Shown piece after piece: positions 6,362 to 14,479 of a stretch of DNA of 18,860 nucleotides. A program made the position numbers and the translations under genes. A model generated the notes under the pieces. That model made no database searches. It was not told where the DNA came from and saw only the letters and a program-made list of their open reading frames with translations. Source of the stretch: CAYMZB01 sp964394845 (GTDB lineage: Bacteria; Patescibacteriota; Microgenomatia; Daviesbacterales; UBA10151). Numbering within the stretch: the stretch's first letter is position 1; every line of letters begins with the position of its first letter. The stretch covers positions 1 through 18,860 of the forward strand of contig CAYMZB010000047.1 of assembly GCA_964394845.1 (NCBI GenBank). The letters are read 5' to 3'.

Positions 6362-7800
6362 AACAAAAATATTGTCTACCCATTATAAAAACTAAAGCAT
6401 CAGAGGTTCTCAAAGTAATTTCAGAGAACAAAACTTCTTATGATTTTTTTGAGGTATGGTTGGATTATATTGAGGATTTAAATTTAGATTTCATCAAAGA
6501 TCTGAATAAAGAATTCAGAGAAAAATTAATCTTTCTTTTTAGGAGACAGTCTTTGGAAACTCCAAAAATGGATATTAAAAGAAGAATTGAGGTTTTGAAT
6601 TTACTTTCGAAATTTAATTGTCTGGTAGATTTGGATATTTCTCAAAAGAAAGAATTACAGAATTCTAGAAAGGTTAAGTTAATTTGTTCTTACCATAACT
6701 ATAAAGAAACTCCTTCCAAAGAAAAGCTGGAAGAGATTATTCAGCTGATGGAGAAATATAGTCCAGAAATTTACAAGATTTCTACATTTTGCAAAACTGA
6801 TTCTGATGCTCTGCGAGTACTAGATTTACTTGGTTCGCTAAAGGAGAAAAATTCTAAATGTATTATATTGGGTATGGGAGAAAAAGGTATTGTTACAAGA
6901 ATAGGTGGTGCAATAGCAGGTAATGAGATGAATTTTACTCCTTCTACCTTGAGAGATAAAAGTGCAGCTGGCCAATTAACAAAAACTAGACTTGAGAAAA
7001 TTTTAAAAAGTATTAAGAAATGTTTAATAGTAGCTGATCCTGCTACACATTCATTATCTCCTCAAATGCATTATGCTGCTTACAAAGCTCTAGGACTTGA
7101 AGAAGATTTTATTTTTTTACGCCGTAGAGTCAATGCTGATAATCTAAAACAATTTATCGATGAGGTAAGAAAAGATGCCAATTTTAGAGGAGCGAGCGTT
7201 AGTACTCCTAATAAAGTAGAGGTTATAAAATATCTGGATGAAGTTGATAAAACAGCCAAAAAAATTGGTGCTGTTAACACTATTGTCAAAAATGGAAAAA
7301 AGCTTAAGGGATATAATACTGACTATTTAGGAATTCTGAATCCTTTAAAAAATATTGTAAATCTTAAAGGGGAAAATGCTGCCGTAATAGGTGCTGGAGG
7401 AGCTGCCAGAGCAGCTGTCTATGCTTTAACTTCTCAAAAAGCTAAGGTGACTATTTTTAACCGAGATATTAAAAAAGCTGAAAATTTAGCCTCTGAGTTT
7501 AATTGTGATTATGATTCATTGAAAGATCTTTCAAAAATCTCTAATTTTGACATTGTTATTGATGCTACCAGAGTTGGTATGGATCCAAAAGATTTACCGT
7601 TTATCCCAAAACACTTAATTAAACCAAGTCAAATAATTTTTGATGTGGTATACCCTACTACAAAATTAATAAAGATTGCAAAGCAACAAGGGGCTAAAAC
7701 AATATCTGGGATAGAAATGTTACTTTATCAGGGAGTAGAACAATTTAAGCTTTTTACAGGTAAAAATATTTCTATAGATATAATGAGGAGAGCCATATGA
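6358..7800 (+). CDS. aroDE: Bifunctional 3-dehydroquinate dehydratase (type I) / shikimate dehydrogenase
   Basis: This 480-residue fusion carries out two consecutive steps. Residues about 1-215 are a type I dehydratase with the Schiff-base lysine K140 (YKISTF) and the catalytic H113 (SYHNY), spaced 27 residues as in E. coli AroD, plus GMGEKGIVTRIGG. Residues about 221-480 are shikimate dehydrogenase: HSLSPQMH (231-238), K286 in SVSTPNK, NTD (320-322), the nucleotide loop GAGGAARA (345-352) and FNRD, which favours NADP. The SVSTPNK motif departs from the usual NVTIPHK but keeps the lysine. AroD-AroE fusions are known in plants and chlamydiae. The protein overlaps aroA and aroK by 4 nt on each side. 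Confidence 0.94.
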   Translation: MKQKYCLPIIKTKASEVLKVISENKTSYDFFEVWLDYIEDLNLDFIKDLNKEFREKLIFLFRRQSLETPKMDIKRRIEVLNLLSKFNCLVDLDISQKKELQNSRKVKLICSYHNYKETPSKEKLEEIIQLMEKYSPEIYKISTFCKTDSDALRVLDLLGSLKEKNSKCIILGMGEKGIVTRIGGAIAGNEMNFTPSTLRDKSAAGQLTKTRLEKILKSIKKCLIVADPATHSLSPQMHYAAYKALGLEEDFIFLRRRVNADNLKQFIDEVRKDANFRGASVSTPNKVEVIKYLDEVDKTAKKIGAVNTIVKNGKKLKGYNTDYLGILNPLKNIVNLKGENAAVIGAGGAARAAVYALTSQKAKVTIFNRDIKKAENLASEFNCDYDSLKDLSKISNFDIVIDATRVGMDPKDLPFIPKHLIKPSQIIFDVVYPTTKLIKIAKQQGAKTISGIEMLLYQGVEQFKLFTGKNISIDIMRRAI

Positions 7801-8300
7801 GAATAGTTTTGACTGGTTTCATGGGATCTGGAAAAACTACTATTGCAAACTCTTTAGCAACAAAATTAAATTTTGAGTTCATTGATATGGATGATCTGGC
7901 CCTCAGAAAAACTACCAGAAAAAGTATTAATGAGATTTTTGATTTAGACGGAGAAGAAAAATTTAGAGAACTAGAATCTGAAGTTGCAAAGGATTTAGAG
8001 CAGAAAGATAATGTAGTTATCTCTACTGGTGGCGGAGTGATAATGAATGCTTCCATAATGGGTTCCTTAAGAAAAAATGCTACCACCATATATTTAAAGA
8101 ATAGTTTTGATAAGATTAAAGAGCATATTGCATTAAAAAAAATCAAACCACCTTTATTCCAAGATGAAGTTTCAGCAAAAAAACTTTTTGAACTAAGAGA
8201 GCCGTTATATACGCAGTATGCAGATTTAGTTGTTTTAGCAGATAATAAATATGTTGAGGAAATTGTAGATGAGATTATGGAGGAATTAAATGGCAGGTAA
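7797..8300 (+). CDS. aroK: Shikimate kinase
   Basis: This 167-residue P-loop kinase phosphorylates shikimate at O3 with ATP. The Walker A motif GFMGSGKT is at 7-14, the shikimate-binding Asp in IDMDD at 30-33, R57 in EEKFRELE, the GGG at 78-80 and R134 in LREPLY. The lid, commonly RPLL, reads KPPLF here (117-121). The size is normal. GAGGAGA about 7 nt before the ATG gives a convincing SD, and the start overlaps the aroDE stop as ATGA. It overlaps aroC by 11 nt. Confidence 0.95.
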   Translation: MRIVLTGFMGSGKTTIANSLATKLNFEFIDMDDLALRKTTRKSINEIFDLDGEEKFRELESEVAKDLEQKDNVVISTGGGVIMNASIMGSLRKNATTIYLKNSFDKIKEHIALKKIKPPLFQDEVSAKKLFELREPLYTQYADLVVLADNKYVEEIVDEIMEELNGR

Positions 8301-9372
8301 TAGTTTTGGACATCTTTTTAGAATAACTACTTTTGGAGAGTCCCACGGAGGGGCAGTTGGTGTAGTGGTCGATGGATGCCCTCCAGGGATTGAAATTACA
8401 GAAGAAGAAGTTCAAGTGGAATTGGATCGAAGAAAGCCTGGTCAGAGCAGCATAACCACTTCCAGAAAGGAAGCAGATAGGATAAAGATATTATCTGGAA
8501 TCTTTGAAGGAAAAACTACAGGAACTCCAATTCTAATGATTGCATACAATAAAGAATTTGAATCAGACGACTATTTGGAACTTAAGGATGCCTACAGGCC
8601 CTCTCATGCTGATTATACCTATGAAGCAAAGTACGGCTTCAGAGACTGGAGAGGAAGCGGTAGAGCATCGGCTAGGGAGACTTTAGCAAGAGTGGCTGCA
8701 GGCGCTATTGCCAAAAAATATCTTAAACAAAAATTGGGGATAGAATTTGTGAGCTATGTTGACCAAGTAGGTGACATAAAAGCAGATATTGATTTTAATG
8801 CTGTAACTTCTGACGATGTTGAGTCAAATATTATCCGTTGTCCAGACCAAAAAGCCGCAGAAAAGATGATTAAGCTAGTTGAATCAATCCGAGATGAAGG
8901 AGATTCAGTTGGAGGAGTCATTATAGGAGTAATTAAAAATGTTCCTGCGGGTTTAGGTGATCCAGTATTTGATAAATTAAGTGCGGATTTAGGAAAAGCT
9001 ATGTTGTCCATTAATGCCGTTAAAGGATTTGAAATCGGATCTGGTTTTGAAGGAACGAAGCTAAAGGGAAGTCAACATAATGATTCTTTTTATATGAATG
9101 AGGGTAAGGTCAAGACAAAAACCAATTATGCTGGTGGAGTCGTTGGTGGAATTTCCAATGGCGAGACTATTTATTTTAGAGTAGCTTTTAAACCTGTTTC
9201 TACAATTAAAAAAGAACAACAAACTGTTAATAGAAATAAAGAAGAAGTTATGCTTAAAGCAGCTGGAAGACATGATCCTTGTGTTTTACCAAGAGCAGTT
9301 CCGATTGTTGATGCTATGGCTGCATTGGTGATAATGGATCACTATTTAAGACATAAGGCACAAAATTTATGA
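8290..9372 (+). CDS. aroC: Chorismate synthase
   Basis: The 360-residue FMN-dependent enzyme removes phosphate from EPSP to give chorismate, the branch point to Trp, Phe and Tyr. Highly conserved blocks are SFGHLFRITTFGESHGG near the N-terminus, GCPPGIEI, RRKPGQSS, RPSHADYTYEAKYGFRD, GSGRASARET, and RHDPCVLPRAVPIVDAM near the C-terminus. The length is standard. The start is supported by GGAGG (about 8280-8284) and by conservation from the first residues. It overlaps aroK by 11 nt and the next gene by 4 nt. Confidence 0.97.
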   Translation: MAGNSFGHLFRITTFGESHGGAVGVVVDGCPPGIEITEEEVQVELDRRKPGQSSITTSRKEADRIKILSGIFEGKTTGTPILMIAYNKEFESDDYLELKDAYRPSHADYTYEAKYGFRDWRGSGRASARETLARVAAGAIAKKYLKQKLGIEFVSYVDQVGDIKADIDFNAVTSDDVESNIIRCPDQKAAEKMIKLVESIRDEGDSVGGVIIGVIKNVPAGLGDPVFDKLSADLGKAMLSINAVKGFEIGSGFEGTKLKGSQHNDSFYMNEGKVKTKTNYAGGVVGGISNGETIYFRVAFKPVSTIKKEQQTVNRNKEEVMLKAAGRHDPCVLPRAVPIVDAMAALVIMDHYLRHKAQNL

Positions 9373-9641
9373 GTGATCAATTGGAAGACTGGCGTAAACA
9401 AATAGATCAACTTGACGAAGATGTGCTGAATCTTCTAGCGAAAAGGATAGAAATTGTTAGAAAAATTGGCCGATTTAAAAAAGAACAAAACATTCCCACC
9501 TTTGATAAAGATAGATGGAATAAAGTGCTTACCTCTATGCTTTCTAAAAGCGAGGAATTGGGACTTTCAAAAGACTTTACCAAAAAGCTTTTTAATCTTA
9601 TTCATAAATATTCAGTAAAAATCCAAAAGGAAGGTATTTAA
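9369..9641 (+). CDS. aroQ: Chorismate mutase, AroQ class (monofunctional)
   Basis: This all-helical 90-residue protein rearranges chorismate to prephenate. It aligns with the mutase domain of E. coli PheA: R9, R26, K37, D46/D48, R49 and Q86 match the chorismate-binding residues, in the patterns WRKQIDQLDEDVLNLLAKR and GRFKKEQ. The Glu that normally follows the DxxR arginine is Trp50. The mutase stands alone here, whereas in many bacteria it is fused to TyrA, PheA or DAHP synthase. ATGA overlap with aroC; an AAGG lies about 10 nt upstream. The next gene starts immediately after its stop. Confidence 0.92.
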   Translation: MSDQLEDWRKQIDQLDEDVLNLLAKRIEIVRKIGRFKKEQNIPTFDKDRWNKVLTSMLSKSEELGLSKDFTKKLFNLIHKYSVKIQKEGI

Positions 9642-10799
9642 ATGGCGAATATTAGAGTTGCGAGTAGATTAAACTTATTTACTGAATACGTTTTTTCAAA
9701 GTTAAATAAAAAAATTGCAGAAGTTGAAAAAAGATCAAAAAGAAAAGTTCTCAACTTTGGTCCTGGTAATCCTGATGTAGCACCCAATCCGCTCTATATA
9801 GATAAACTTAATGAGTTTCTCAAAGAAGAAGATGCACACTTATATCCTGGTTATGGTGCAAATTCTGAATTCGCACAGGCGCTGATACATTGGTATAAAG
9901 AAAGATTTAATGTTGATTTAGAAAAAGATGAGTTACATCCCTTATTAGGGGCGAAAGACGGAGTCAGCCACTTACCTTTAGCTCTTTTAGACGAAGGTGA
10001 TGAAGTGTTAGTTCCAGATCCAGGTTATCCTGCTTTTACTGATCCAGCAACAATGATTGGTGGAAAAGTTGTTTACTATGATTTATTTGAGGAAAATGAT
10101 TTTAAAATTTCTTTAAGTGAGCTTGAGAAAAAGATATCAGATAAAACCAAATTTATCTGGGTTAACTTTCCTTCTAATCCAACAGGACAAGTTGCTACAA
10201 TTGAGGAACTTGAAAAAATTGTTGCTTTTGCAAAAAAGCATGAAATTCTCATAGTTTATGACAATGCCTACTCAGAAATAACATTTGACAGAATTGTTGC
10301 CCCAAGTATTTTACAAGTTGGTGGGGCAAAGGATATAGCTGTGGAAATTAGTTCTTTTTCAAAAACCTTTTCTTTTGCAGGACTTAGAATGGGTTGGATT
10401 GCTGGTAACAAAGGAGCTATAGCCGCCTTGGCAAAAGTTAAATCGCAGATGGATTCTGGACTTTCTACACCATTACAAAAACTGGGAGCATATGCTTTAA
10501 CAAATATTGATCAAGTGTGGTATCAACAGATGCTTAGGAGTTACCAAGAGAGAAGGGATACAATCGCTCAACATCTTAAAAAATTAGGACTTACTTTCTC
10601 TTTACCAAAAGGAAGTTTATACATATGGGCAAAAATTCCTGAAGAAGCAAAAAATTCTGAAGATTATTGTATGCAGTTACTGGAAGAAAAGCAGATTCTT
10701 TTAACACCTGGGACTGCTTTTGGGAAAAACGGAGAGCGGTTTGTTCGAATAAGTGTCTGTATAAACATTGATAATATTGAGGAATATTTTAAGATATGA
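9642..10799 (+). CDS. PLP-dependent class I/II aminotransferase, probably aromatic
   Basis: This 385-residue fold-type I aminotransferase shows NPTG at 179-182, D207 and Y210 in YDNAYSE, and the PLP lysine K241 in SSFSKTFSFAGLRMGW. A late RFVRIS contains the substrate-carboxylate arginine. Overall it resembles the LL-diaminopimelate/aspartate aminotransferase branch. The reaction cannot be read from sequence. Its place between chorismate mutase and the TyrA-PheA protein strongly suggests transamination of phenylpyruvate and 4-hydroxyphenylpyruvate, or of prephenate to arogenate. The ATG begins directly after the aroQ TAA, and the gene overlaps the next one by 4 nt. Confidence 0.88.
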   Translation: MANIRVASRLNLFTEYVFSKLNKKIAEVEKRSKRKVLNFGPGNPDVAPNPLYIDKLNEFLKEEDAHLYPGYGANSEFAQALIHWYKERFNVDLEKDELHPLLGAKDGVSHLPLALLDEGDEVLVPDPGYPAFTDPATMIGGKVVYYDLFEENDFKISLSELEKKISDKTKFIWVNFPSNPTGQVATIEELEKIVAFAKKHEILIVYDNAYSEITFDRIVAPSILQVGGAKDIAVEISSFSKTFSFAGLRMGWIAGNKGAIAALAKVKSQMDSGLSTPLQKLGAYALTNIDQVWYQQMLRSYQERRDTIAQHLKKLGLTFSLPKGSLYIWAKIPEEAKNSEDYCMQLLEEKQILLTPGTAFGKNGERFVRISVCINIDNIEEYFKI

Positions 10800-12124
10800 A
10801 AAAAGTTAGCATTGTGGGATTTGGCCGATTCGGCAAAACATTGTATCGTCTTATTCAAAATGATTTCTTTATCACTCTATATGACAAAAAGGGGATAGAT
10901 GATAAAAATCTAGCAGAAAATACCAGGATTGCTAAAAGTATAGATGAAATTTATAAGAGCGAAATTGTCTTCTTTGTGGTACCGATCAGCTCTTTTGAGA
11001 ATGTGATTGCTAGTAATAGGAAATACTTTAAGAAAGATCAACTTTTAATCGATGTTCTTTCAGTAAAAATGCATCCTGCTAAGGTTTTTAAAAAGTATTT
11101 AAAAAATGACAAGATACAGGCACTTCTAACCCATCCAATGTTCGGTCCAGATAGCAGTAAGGATGGGTTTGAGAATTTACCAATTATTATTGATAAATTC
11201 ATGGCTGATGATACAAATTTCGAATTTTGGAAAGACTATTTTCAGAATAAAAGCCTAAATGTTATAGAAATGTCTGCAAAAGATCATGATAGAATGGCAG
11301 CCGGTTCTCAAGGCCTGACACATTTTATAGGTAGAGTACTTGACGGGTATCATTTCAAAAAAACTTCTATCGATTCGTTAGGCACTAAAAAGCTTCTAGA
11401 GACAGTAGAGCAAACTTGTAATGACACTTGGCAGCTTTTTACAGATTTGCAGCATTTCAATCCTTACACAAAACAAATGCGTATTAGGCTGGGAGAGATA
11501 TATGATAGGCTTTATAATCGTTTACTTCCAAAACGAGCAAATCGTCGTTTTATAACTTTTGGTATTCAAGGAGGGAAAGGAAGTTTTAATGAAGAAGCCA
11601 TACAGTATTATCTTGAAAAAGAGGGAATAAAAAAATATAAGATTAAATATTTATATACTTCAGAGAGCGTATTAAGTGCCTTGCATAAGGGAGATATCGA
11701 TCGAGGACAGTTTGCTATTCATAATTCTGTGGGAGGGATTGTCGGTGAAAGTATAGAAGCAATGGCAAGTTATAAATTTAAAATTATTGAAGAATTTGCC
11801 ATTAAAATATCACATGCTTTAATGATTAGAAAAGATGCTAAATTTTCTGAAGTTACTACAATCATGACCCACCCACAAGTTCTAGCTCAATGCAAAACTA
11901 CTCTTTTAAATAAATATCCCAATCTTAAACAAACTTCAGGTGAGAAAGAATTGATCGACCATGCGGTAGTTGGAAAGCACTTATCAGAAAATAAGCTGCC
12001 CAAACATATTGCTACTATGGGAAGCAAAGTACTTGCTGATATTTATGATTTGCAAGTAATTGCAGATAATTTACAAGATGCAAAAGAAAACTACACCAGT
12101 TTCCTACAAGTGGCAAGAATCTAA
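10796..12124 (+). CDS. Fused prephenate/arogenate dehydrogenase (TyrA) - prephenate/arogenate dehydratase-like (PheA)
   Basis: Residues 1-245 are a TyrA dehydrogenase: Rossmann GFGRFG (8-13), acidic D30 at the end of strand 2 (suggesting NAD), and catalytic H113 in THPMFGPDS, a wording close to plant arogenate dehydrogenases. Residues about 252-442 resemble the catalytic domain of prephenate dehydratase: FGIQGGKGSFNEEA, HNSVGG, THPQVLAQC (358-366) and NYTSF (432-436). It ends there, so the ACT regulatory domain found in most PheA proteins is missing. Departures are HNS for the usual ENS and TSF for TRF; the catalytic Thr (T434) remains. A TyrA/mutase/PheA fusion is known in Archaeoglobus fulgidus; here the mutase is a separate gene. 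It is the last gene of the operon. GAGGAA lies about 12 nt before the start. Confidence 0.87.
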   Translation: MKKVSIVGFGRFGKTLYRLIQNDFFITLYDKKGIDDKNLAENTRIAKSIDEIYKSEIVFFVVPISSFENVIASNRKYFKKDQLLIDVLSVKMHPAKVFKKYLKNDKIQALLTHPMFGPDSSKDGFENLPIIIDKFMADDTNFEFWKDYFQNKSLNVIEMSAKDHDRMAAGSQGLTHFIGRVLDGYHFKKTSIDSLGTKKLLETVEQTCNDTWQLFTDLQHFNPYTKQMRIRLGEIYDRLYNRLLPKRANRRFITFGIQGGKGSFNEEAIQYYLEKEGIKKYKIKYLYTSESVLSALHKGDIDRGQFAIHNSVGGIVGESIEAMASYKFKIIEEFAIKISHALMIRKDAKFSEVTTIMTHPQVLAQCKTTLLNKYPNLKQTSGEKELIDHAVVGKHLSENKLPKHIATMGSKVLADIYDLQVIADNLQDAKENYTSFLQVARI

Positions 12125-12134
12125 AAAGACTGCG

Positions 12135-12389
12135 ATGGAAGAATATAGATTATTATTGATAGCTATAAGGATAAAATCTGATACTAAAAAGCTGCTGGAA
12201 ATCGCAAACTTTCTTAAAAAACAAGGAGCAGAGGGAATTATTTTAGGCTGCACGGAACTTCCTGTAGTATTTCCTAAAAAATACTCATTGCCGATTCATA
12301 ATTCAACCTTATTACTATCCGAAGCTTTATTCTTGCAAAATACCGGGCAGCTTAGCTGCGCGGACACAACTTGGGCAAGAAGAACATAG
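12135..12389 (+). pseudogene. C-terminal remnant of an Asp/Glu/hydantoin racemase-family gene
   Basis: The translated stretch KKLLEIANFLKKQGAEGI followed by ILGCTELPVVF matches the C-terminal part of aspartate/glutamate racemases, including the second catalytic Cys in the GCTE motif. Only about 60 recognisable residues remain of a roughly 230-residue family. The N-terminal half with the first catalytic Cys is absent. After SEALF the frame loses any family resemblance and runs through a GC-rich hairpin. It sits 10 nt after the aromatic operon. A frame extending back to 12060 overlaps tyrA-pheA and is unlikely to be meaningful. A translated short protein of 84 residues cannot be excluded, but it could not be a complete racemase. 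Confidence 0.6.
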
Positions 12390-12420
12390 ATACACCGTCA
12401 GCTTGCTGCGGGGCAGTTCA
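12343..12420. repeat. Two related GC-rich hairpins
   Basis: An inverted repeat at 12343-12363 (CCG-G-GCAGC, loop TTA, GCTGC-G-CGG) is followed about 50 nt later by a sister copy built on CAGCTTGCTGCG at 12399-12410. The two share the core CAGCTT(A)GCTGCG as a near-direct repeat. They lie between the racemase remnant and trpS, and neither is followed by a T run. They may be remnants of a small palindromic repeat element or part of operon-end processing; the sequence does not decide. Confidence 0.4.
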
Positions 12421-12449
12421 TTGCGCAATTATTATAAAGACAATACAAT
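12421..12449 (+). promoter_or_regulatory. Candidate promoter of trpS
   Basis: TTGCGC at 12421-12426 and TACAAT at 12444-12449 are spaced by 17 nt. The expected start near 12456 leaves about 6 nt before the ATG at 12462. A weak AAGG (12450-12453) lies between, upstream of the predicted start. TATAAA at 12434-12439 is a less well-placed alternative -10. Confidence 0.5.
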
Positions 12450-12461
12450 AAGGTCAAATAA

Positions 12462-13457
12462 ATGAAAAACAGAGTTTTATCAGGAATAAGGGCTACTGGC
12501 AGGCTGCATTTAGGGAACTACCTGGGTGCTGTTAAAGGAATGCTTGAGCTTCAGGATAGTCCTGAATACCAAACTTTCTATATGGTAGCTGATGTGCATA
12601 CGATAACTACCCCGTATGAGGTGCAGGAGTTAAAGAAAAACCGGAGAGAGGTGATAATAGATTATTTAGCAGCAGGGCTTGATCCTGAAAAATCCGTTAT
12701 TTTTCAGCAGTCAGAAGTACCGGAGCATACTGAGCTCGCTTTTTATTTTTCATCCGTTGTAACGATTGCAAGAATGCAGCATCTTCCTACTTTCAAAGAA
12801 AAAGTAACCCAGCATCCTGACTCTGCAACAATGGCACTTTTAAATTATCCGATCCTTATGGCAGCAGATATACTCATTTATAAAGCAGGATTGGTACCTG
12901 TTGGGATTGATCAGGAACCGCATCTTGAGGTTGCAAGAGTAATAGCCGGCAACATGAATTCTAAATTCGGTACTGATTTTCCTCTGCCCCAAAGATTTGC
13001 AACTAAGGGCGAATATGTCCCTTCTTTAACAGGTGAGGGAAAAATGAGTAAGAGCGTTGAGGGAAGTTACATAAATATTACTGATGATCTAGAAACGATT
13101 AAATCCAAAGTTGCAAAACTGCCTACTGATTTGGGTACCGGAACTTTTATAGATGATAAGCCAGAAAAGGGAAGTGCAATATCTTCAGTTTTGGCTTATG
13201 TTGATTTATTCTTAGGGAAGGAAAAAGTCAATAAATACAAAAAATTATATACAGGCTCAGGAATAAAATACGGAGATCTAAAAAAAGAATTATCGGAAGC
13301 AATTTTTGAAGAATTAAAACCCCTGCAGGAAAAACGGAAAGAGCTGGAAAATAATCCCGGATATGTTGATAAAGTAATTAAAGAAGGTGCAGAAAAAGCC
13401 CGCTCAGCTGCACAGGAAACATTAAAAGAGGTTAAAGAGAAAATGGGGTTAGCGTAA
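12462..13457 (+). CDS. trpS: Tryptophanyl-tRNA synthetase
   Basis: This class I aminoacyl-tRNA synthetase charges tRNA-Trp. It has the HIGH-type motif HLGN at 16-19 in SGIRATGRLHLGNYLGA and KMSKS at 194-198. The block GLVPVGIDQEPHLEVAR, around residues 143-159, corresponds to the family's GxDQxxH motif. At 331 residues it has the usual bacterial length. It probably has its own promoter, and it directly follows the aromatic operon, so enzymes that make Trp and the enzyme that uses it are neighbours. Charging by TrpS sets the signal read by Trp codons such as the one in the upstream leader peptide. It overlaps the next start by 1 nt (TAATG). Confidence 0.97.
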   Translation: MKNRVLSGIRATGRLHLGNYLGAVKGMLELQDSPEYQTFYMVADVHTITTPYEVQELKKNRREVIIDYLAAGLDPEKSVIFQQSEVPEHTELAFYFSSVVTIARMQHLPTFKEKVTQHPDSATMALLNYPILMAADILIYKAGLVPVGIDQEPHLEVARVIAGNMNSKFGTDFPLPQRFATKGEYVPSLTGEGKMSKSVEGSYINITDDLETIKSKVAKLPTDLGTGTFIDDKPEKGSAISSVLAYVDLFLGKEKVNKYKKLYTGSGIKYGDLKKELSEAIFEELKPLQEKRKELENNPGYVDKVIKEGAEKARSAAQETLKEVKEKMGLA

Positions 13458-13780
13458 TGGCAACAATTGATGATTTTGCAAGACTTGAATTTAGAGTCGG
13501 GACAGTTTTAGAGGCAGAAAGCCTGGAAGAGTCTGAGAAGTTAATTAAACTTAAGGTGGATATTGGGGAAGAGGAGCCCAGACAAATTCTGGCAGGGCTC
13601 AAGCAATTTATAAATGCTCAAGATCTAATAGGCAAACAAATTATTGTTATTGTTAATTTAGAGCCTCGAATGATGATGGGATATGAGTCAAATGGAATGT
13701 TACTAGCTGCAGATACAAGTGAAGGTCCGGTATTTATAACTCCTTCAAGAAAGGTTCCTGCAGGCTCCAAAATCCGCTAG
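13457..13780 (+). CDS. Free-standing tRNA-binding OB-fold protein (MetRS C-terminal domain / Trbp111 type)
   Basis: The 107 residues form one OB-fold domain like the C-terminal tRNA-binding domain of methionyl-tRNA synthetase and the Trbp111/CsaA proteins: DFARLEFRVGTVLEAE at the N-terminus, LKVDIGEEEPRQILAGL, VNLEPRMMMGYESNGMLLAA and ITPSRKVPAGSKI. No catalytic synthetase domain is attached. It may bind tRNA generally or act in trans for a MetRS lacking this appendix. It is probably co-transcribed with trpS (TAATG junction). Its stop lies in a CTAG shared with the stop of the convergent minus-strand gene. Confidence 0.9.
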   Translation: MATIDDFARLEFRVGTVLEAESLEESEKLIKLKVDIGEEEPRQILAGLKQFINAQDLIGKQIIVIVNLEPRMMMGYESNGMLLAADTSEGPVFITPSRKVPAGSKIR

Positions 13781-14187
13781 TAATCTTTTAATAACTTAAC
13801 CCATTTAAATCCGGTTTGTTTGATAAATTTTTCATCGGCTGTAATTAAAGTAATGTCGTTATTTTTGGCAATTACTGCATAAAGCATGTCGTAGACTGAA
13901 GTCCTGTATTTTTTGGCCAATTTAGCCGCCTCTTTAACTTCAGTTTCTGAAGGCCGGTAGATTTTTAAATCAGCAGAATAAATCTTATTGAGTGAGTTTG
14001 CCATTTTGATAGCAAAGATACTACTTTTAGTTGCCAGAGTATTAGCCACCTCATAAAAAAGAAAATCCAAGACTAAAATCTCCTCAGTTTGTAAAATGTG
14101 TTTTTCCAATATAGATCTTGCTAAAGCGTAGTCTGATTCATAGGGCAACACCAATTTGTTAGCAACTGATGCATCAATAGCAATCAT
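13777..14187 (-). CDS. vapC: PIN-domain ribonuclease, VapC-type toxin
   Basis: This 136-residue PIN domain shows the acidic metal-binding set D5 (MIAIDASV), E46 (FYEVANTL), D100 (SVYDMLYAVIA) and D118 (ITADEKF), in the order and spacing typical of VapC endoribonucleases. The target RNA cannot be told. It starts inside the preceding antitoxin gene by a 4-nt ATGA overlap, so the two are translationally coupled. Its stop overlaps by 4 nt with the convergent OB-fold gene. The active residues are all present, so the toxin appears intact. Confidence 0.88.
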   Translation of the reverse strand: MIAIDASVANKLVLPYESDYALARSILEKHILQTEEILVLDFLFYEVANTLATKSSIFAIKMANSLNKIYSADLKIYRPSETEVKEAAKLAKKYRTSVYDMLYAVIAKNNDITLITADEKFIKQTGFKWVKLLKDY

Positions 14188-14450
14188 TTGGAATAGCGGA
14201 TTTCCCGAAGTGCTTTAACTGAATCGAAGCCCTTAGTGTATTTAGCATTCGCCTGAGCAATTTTTTCAAGTTCAGCCATAAATTTTTTTGCCTTAAGTTT
14301 CAGTTCTGATTTTGATTCTTCAGGCTCAACTACCTTTGCTGTAGCCTCACGAACTACTGAAGCGATACTACGCCGTTCTTTAGCAGCGATGTATTTGAGT
14401 TTTTGATATTGATCCTGGGGAAATCTGATGTTAGTTGCAATCCAATTCAT
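14184..14450 (-). CDS. vapB: VapB-type antitoxin with ribbon-helix-helix-like N-terminus
   Basis: This 88-residue protein starts with a basic strand WIATNIRFPQDQYQKLKYIA and a following helix ERRSIASVVREA, the pattern of MetJ/Arc/CopG ribbon-helix-helix DNA-binding domains. The acidic-to-basic helical C-terminal half would wrap the PIN toxin. Family membership is inferred mainly from this pattern and from the overlapping vapC. No SD precedes the ATG; a small hairpin GAGGC/GCCTC (14461-14473) lies in the would-be 5' leader. Autoregulation through the repeats just upstream is likely by analogy. Confidence 0.75.
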   Translation of the reverse strand: MNWIATNIRFPQDQYQKLKYIAAKERRSIASVVREATAKVVEPEESKSELKLKAKKFMAELEKIAQANAKYTKGFDSVKALREIRYSK

Positions 14451-14479
14451 AACGAAGTTAGAGGCTTTGCCTCATATTA

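Noticed and set aside
12060..12134. Upstream extension of the racemase-like frame into tyrA-pheA
   Set aside because: It lies in another frame of a well-supported gene and shows no racemase similarity.
12343..12363. Intrinsic terminator after the aromatic operon
   Set aside because: The hairpin is GC-rich but no T run follows it.
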